Assembly: GCF_000221045.1 (NCBI RefSeq)
Contig: NC_015856.1
Coordinates: forward strand, 2,872,542-2,936,541
Length of the DNA stretch: 64,000 nt
Direction of reading: 5' to 3'
Source of the DNA: Collimonas fungivorans Ter331
Lineage (GTDB): Bacteria; Pseudomonadota; Gammaproteobacteria; Burkholderiales; Burkholderiaceae_D
The notes beneath the pieces were generated by a model. That model was not told where the DNA came from. It saw only the letters and a list, made by a program, of their open reading frames with translations, and did no database searches. Within the stretch, counting starts at the first letter, position 1. Each line of letters begins with the position of its first letter. Below, piece after piece: positions 61,881 through 64,000 of the stretch. Position numbers and translations under genes: made by a program.

Positions 61881-62828
61881 TTGCCCCTCCTCACCTTAAA
61901 AATCGACGCCGACACTTATCGCGGCACCCGTGAAGGAGTGCCGAACCTGGTGCGCCTGCTGAGCAAATACCAGGCGCGCGCCACTTTCCTGTTTTCGCTC
62001 GGTCACGACCATACCGGCTGGGCGCTGAAGCAAGTGTTCCGCCCCGGCTTCTTCCAGAAAGTATCGCGCACTTCGGTAGTCGAACATTACGGCCTCAAGA
62101 CCCTGATGTACGGCGTGCTGCTGCCGGCGCCGGATATCGGCAAGACTTGCGCAAACTACATGCAGGCAGTGCGCGACGCCGGTTTCGAATGCGGCGTCCA
62201 CACCTGGGATCATCGCGTCTGGCAAGACCATGTGCGACAACGCGGCGCCGACTGGACCAGCCAGCAGATGCAGCGTTCGTTCGACCGCTTCACCCAGATT
62301 TTCGGCCAGGCGCCGAACACCCACGGCGCCGCCGGCTGGCAGATGAATCCTTACGCTTTCGAGCAGCTGGAGAAATTCGGCATTGCTTATGCCTCCGACG
62401 GCCGCGCCATGCTGGCGGACGACGGCGCGCTGGCCGACCAGGCTGCCGGCCCGCATCGCCTGCAGGTCAACGGCAAGACGCTGGCATGCATACAGCTGCC
62501 GACCACCCTGCCGACGCTGGATGAACTGCTGGGCCGCAGTTTCGGCGGCGTTGAACTGACGCCGGCGAATATCGCCGCCCATATCCTGGCCCTGACGGCA
62601 ACGCCGCGCGATCATGTATTTACTCTGCACGCAGAGCTTGAAGGTCAAAAACTCGCCCCCATATTCGAGCAGTTGCTGCAGGCCTGGAAGGCGCAGGGCT
62701 ATGATCTGGTCGCGATGGAAGACTATTACCGACAGGTCAAAGACCAGCAATTACCCACCGTCCCTCTCGCATGGGCGGAGTTGCCGGGACGATCGGGCGA
62801 GATGATCATGCAGGCGAGCAGCAGCTGA
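61881..62828 (+). CDS. arnD: 4-deoxy-4-formamido-L-arabinose-phosphoundecaprenol deformylase ArnD
   Basis: 315 aa NodB-type polysaccharide deacetylase. Metal site: KIDADTYRGTREGVPNLV at the N-terminus (Asp pair) and HTWDHRVWQDH (about 109). It removes the formyl group from undecaprenyl-P-L-Ara4FN before flipping. The start is uncertain: TTG 61881 gives MPLLTLKIDADTYRG in line with the family but has no clear ribosome site, and GTG 61834 is an alternative. The tail of the upstream gene ends 85 bases earlier. Confidence 0.88.
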   Translation: MPLLTLKIDADTYRGTREGVPNLVRLLSKYQARATFLFSLGHDHTGWALKQVFRPGFFQKVSRTSVVEHYGLKTLMYGVLLPAPDIGKTCANYMQAVRDAGFECGVHTWDHRVWQDHVRQRGADWTSQQMQRSFDRFTQIFGQAPNTHGAAGWQMNPYAFEQLEKFGIAYASDGRAMLADDGALADQAAGPHRLQVNGKTLACIQLPTTLPTLDELLGRSFGGVELTPANIAAHILALTATPRDHVFTLHAELEGQKLAPIFEQLLQAWKAQGYDLVAMEDYYRQVKDQQLPTVPLAWAELPGRSGEMIMQASSS

Positions 62829-62906
62829 TCAGCGTATATATCAACGTATATAGCAGGACCCTGATTGGCGACCGATTCATCATTACTCAATGAACAGGAC
62901 AATACA

Positions 62907-63377
62907 GTGGCAGACCATCCTTCCATCATCAACATGACGGTGCCCGACTTCTCTGCAGCCATGACCGGCGGGCAGACATTCAAGTTGTCGGACTACCATG
63001 GAAAAAACATAGTGTTGTATTTTTACCCCAAGGACAACACGCCCGGCTGCACCACGGAAGCCATGCAGTTCCGCGACCTGCACCAGGAATTCCAGCAGAA
63101 AAACACCTTGATATTCGGCATCAGCCGCGACAGCATCCGCTCCCACGAAGGTTTCAAGGCTAAACTGGGGCTACCCTTCGAGCTGATCGCCGATCCCGAC
63201 GAAACGCTGTGCGCCATGTTCAATGTCATGAAAATGAAAAATATGTACGGCAAGCAAGTACGCGGCATCGAGCGCAGCACGTTTGTGATTGACGGCGCCG
63301 GCACATTGGTGAAAGAATGGCGTGGAGTGAAGGTGCCAGTGCACGTTGAAGAAGTATTGGAGTTTGTAAGTCATTGA
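62907..63377 (+). CDS. bcp: Thioredoxin-dependent peroxiredoxin, Bcp/PrxQ type
   Basis: 156 aa from GTG 62907, with AGGA at the right spacing; an upstream TTG at 62865 has none. Peroxidatic Cys48 in PKDNTPGCTTEAM. The second Cys five residues later found in classical Bcp is missing (Met), and the only other cysteine is Cys102 (ETLCAMFN). It reduces peroxides in the cytosol. About 80 bases after arnD; probably a separate transcript, followed by a terminator. Confidence 0.92.
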   Translation: MADHPSIINMTVPDFSAAMTGGQTFKLSDYHGKNIVLYFYPKDNTPGCTTEAMQFRDLHQEFQQKNTLIFGISRDSIRSHEGFKAKLGLPFELIADPDETLCAMFNVMKMKNMYGKQVRGIERSTFVIDGAGTLVKEWRGVKVPVHVEEVLEFVSH

Positions 63378-63400
63378 ATTCAAAAAAAAATCATTCTGGA

Positions 63401-63446
63401 AGCCGTTTGCGGAAAAGGCCTGAGGGCCTTCCCAAACGGCTTTTTT
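63401..63446 (+). terminator. Terminator of bcp
   Basis: AGCCGTTT (63401-63408) pairs with AAACGGCT (63434-63441), with an inner GGCC/GGCC stem and a T6 run. Confidence 0.88.
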
Positions 63447-63597
63447 ACTTTTTAATTTGTGTTTTGTTCGCCAGGCCGCTTCATTCGTGATGTTTTTTAA
63501 ATATATTTAAGTCACACCCGCCGTAGCTTCACCCGTTTGGTCCGGTTCGTGTTATCACCAAAGCGAACACTTTTTTCATCTTTAAAGCGAGGTTCTG

Positions 63598-64000
63598 ATG
63601 CCCTTACCAAAATTACCGACCAAACCCGCTGCTTTACTCTCCGTGCAAGATTATCCGAAAGCGGAAGCCGGCAAAGCCGTCAAACCACGTATTGCCATCG
63701 TTGAACCCATTACCCGCAACAAGGAAGTTGCTCCACAAGCTCGCAACAAACCGGTGGAAAGCCGTAAAACCGACAAGGCCCCCGCGGAAAATTCGCGTGC
63801 CGTTGCCGACAAGCCTGCAAAACCGGCGGACACCCGGCCGAAATCAAGCACCAGCCGCGCCGCCGACAAATCCGGCACGACCAAGCTGTTCGTGCTGGAC
63901 ACCAATGTGCTGATGCACGATCCGACCTCCTTGTTCCGTTTCGAGGAACACGACATCTATCTGCCGATGGTGACGCTGGAGGAACTCGACAACCACAAGA
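63598..64000 (+). CDS. PIN-PhoH family ATPase, 3' truncated by window edge
   Basis: 134 codons visible, open to the edge. The first 97 residues are a Lys/Ala/Pro-rich, probably disordered extension. Then a PIN domain begins: KLFVLDTNVLMHDPTSLFRF, EEHDIYLPMVTLEELDNHK, with the acidic metal residues Asp and Glu. Proteins of this layout carry a C-terminal PhoH ATPase (YlaK type), a probable RNA helicase-nuclease. The bcp-phoH order is common in betaproteobacteria. Confidence 0.85.
   Translation, partial: MPLPKLPTKPAALLSVQDYPKAEAGKAVKPRIAIVEPITRNKEVAPQARNKPVESRKTDKAPAENSRAVADKPAKPADTRPKSSTSRAADKSGTTKLFVLDTNVLMHDPTSLFRFEEHDIYLPMVTLEELDNHK

Noticed and set aside
1-64000. CRISPR arrays, insertion sequences, prophage, toxin-antitoxin or restriction systems
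   Set aside because: No regularly spaced repeats, transposase, integrase, phage or defence genes were recognised on either strand.

Overview
The window is 64 kb of GC-rich chromosome. I read it as housekeeping DNA of a betaproteobacterium in the Burkholderiales, most likely Oxalobacteraceae; Collimonas-like is a guess from gene content and order. The reasons are the block tRNA-Leu - creA - tig - clpP - clpX - lon - HU - tRNA-Asp - ppiD, the alaA-hom pair, the kinase / PP2C / rph / yicC neighbourhood, and many tightly coupled genes. I see no insertion sequence, prophage, integron or CRISPR array. Gene density is high, so the unusual signals lie in intergenic spaces, start and stop choices, and gene architecture.

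Layout. 0-3.6 kb: 3' part of nnr (NAD(P)H-hydrate repair), a short NnrU-like membrane protein and an S46 dipeptidyl-peptidase. 3.6-8.1 kb: a four-gene archaic chaperone-usher pilus operon (two spore-coat-U subunits, chaperone, usher). 8.1-10.9 kb: malate synthase with a divergent LysR gene. 10.9-12 kb: a yybP-ykoY manganese riboswitch ahead of a terC-family exporter. 12-18.2 kb: glutathione-dependent formaldehyde oxidation (fghA, adhC), radA, a REP doublet, alr, lplT. 18.2-22.8 kb: an outer-membrane protein, then a translationally coupled operon tsaB-rimI-udg-DUF1853, then a small thioredoxin-like gene. 22.8-25.6 kb: a LysR gene, a small coiled-coil membrane protein and an orphan ABC ATPase, divergent from tesA.

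25.6-35.8 kb: the proteostasis block (ppiD, tRNA-Asp, HU, lon, clpX, clpP, tig, creA, tRNA-Leu), all on the minus strand. 35.9-40.2 kb: an RND efflux permease and its lipoprotein adaptor. 40.4-43.6 kb: hpnCDE, which make squalene from farnesyl diphosphate, probably for hopanoids. 43.7-50.3 kb: an FMN alpha-hydroxy-acid dehydrogenase, a periplasmic ankyrin protein coupled to tatD, rph, a PP2C phosphatase, a Ser/Thr kinase, and divergent yicC. 50.4-54.7 kb: an OprD-type porin, homoserine dehydrogenase and an AlaA-type aminotransferase. 54.7-62.8 kb: a structured intergenic element followed by the lipid A aminoarabinose cluster (Mth938-like gene, arnT, one arnE/F subunit, arnB, arnC, arnA split into two genes, arnD). 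62.9-64 kb: a Bcp-type peroxiredoxin and the start of a PIN-PhoH protein.

How the parts connect. Several loci deal with the envelope: pilus, porin, RND pump, squalene/hopanoid synthesis, L-Ara4N modification of lipid A, LplT. A second theme is stress and quality control: proteases and chaperones, formaldehyde and peroxide detoxification, Mn efflux, and RadA/UDG repair. I did not find an obviously new defence or mobile system. The best leads are the split arnA cluster with its structured upstream element, the minimal pilus operon, the short NnrU-like protein, the DUF1853 coupling, the orphan ABC ATPase unit, the PP2C/kinase pair, and two short tandem duplications at gene ends.
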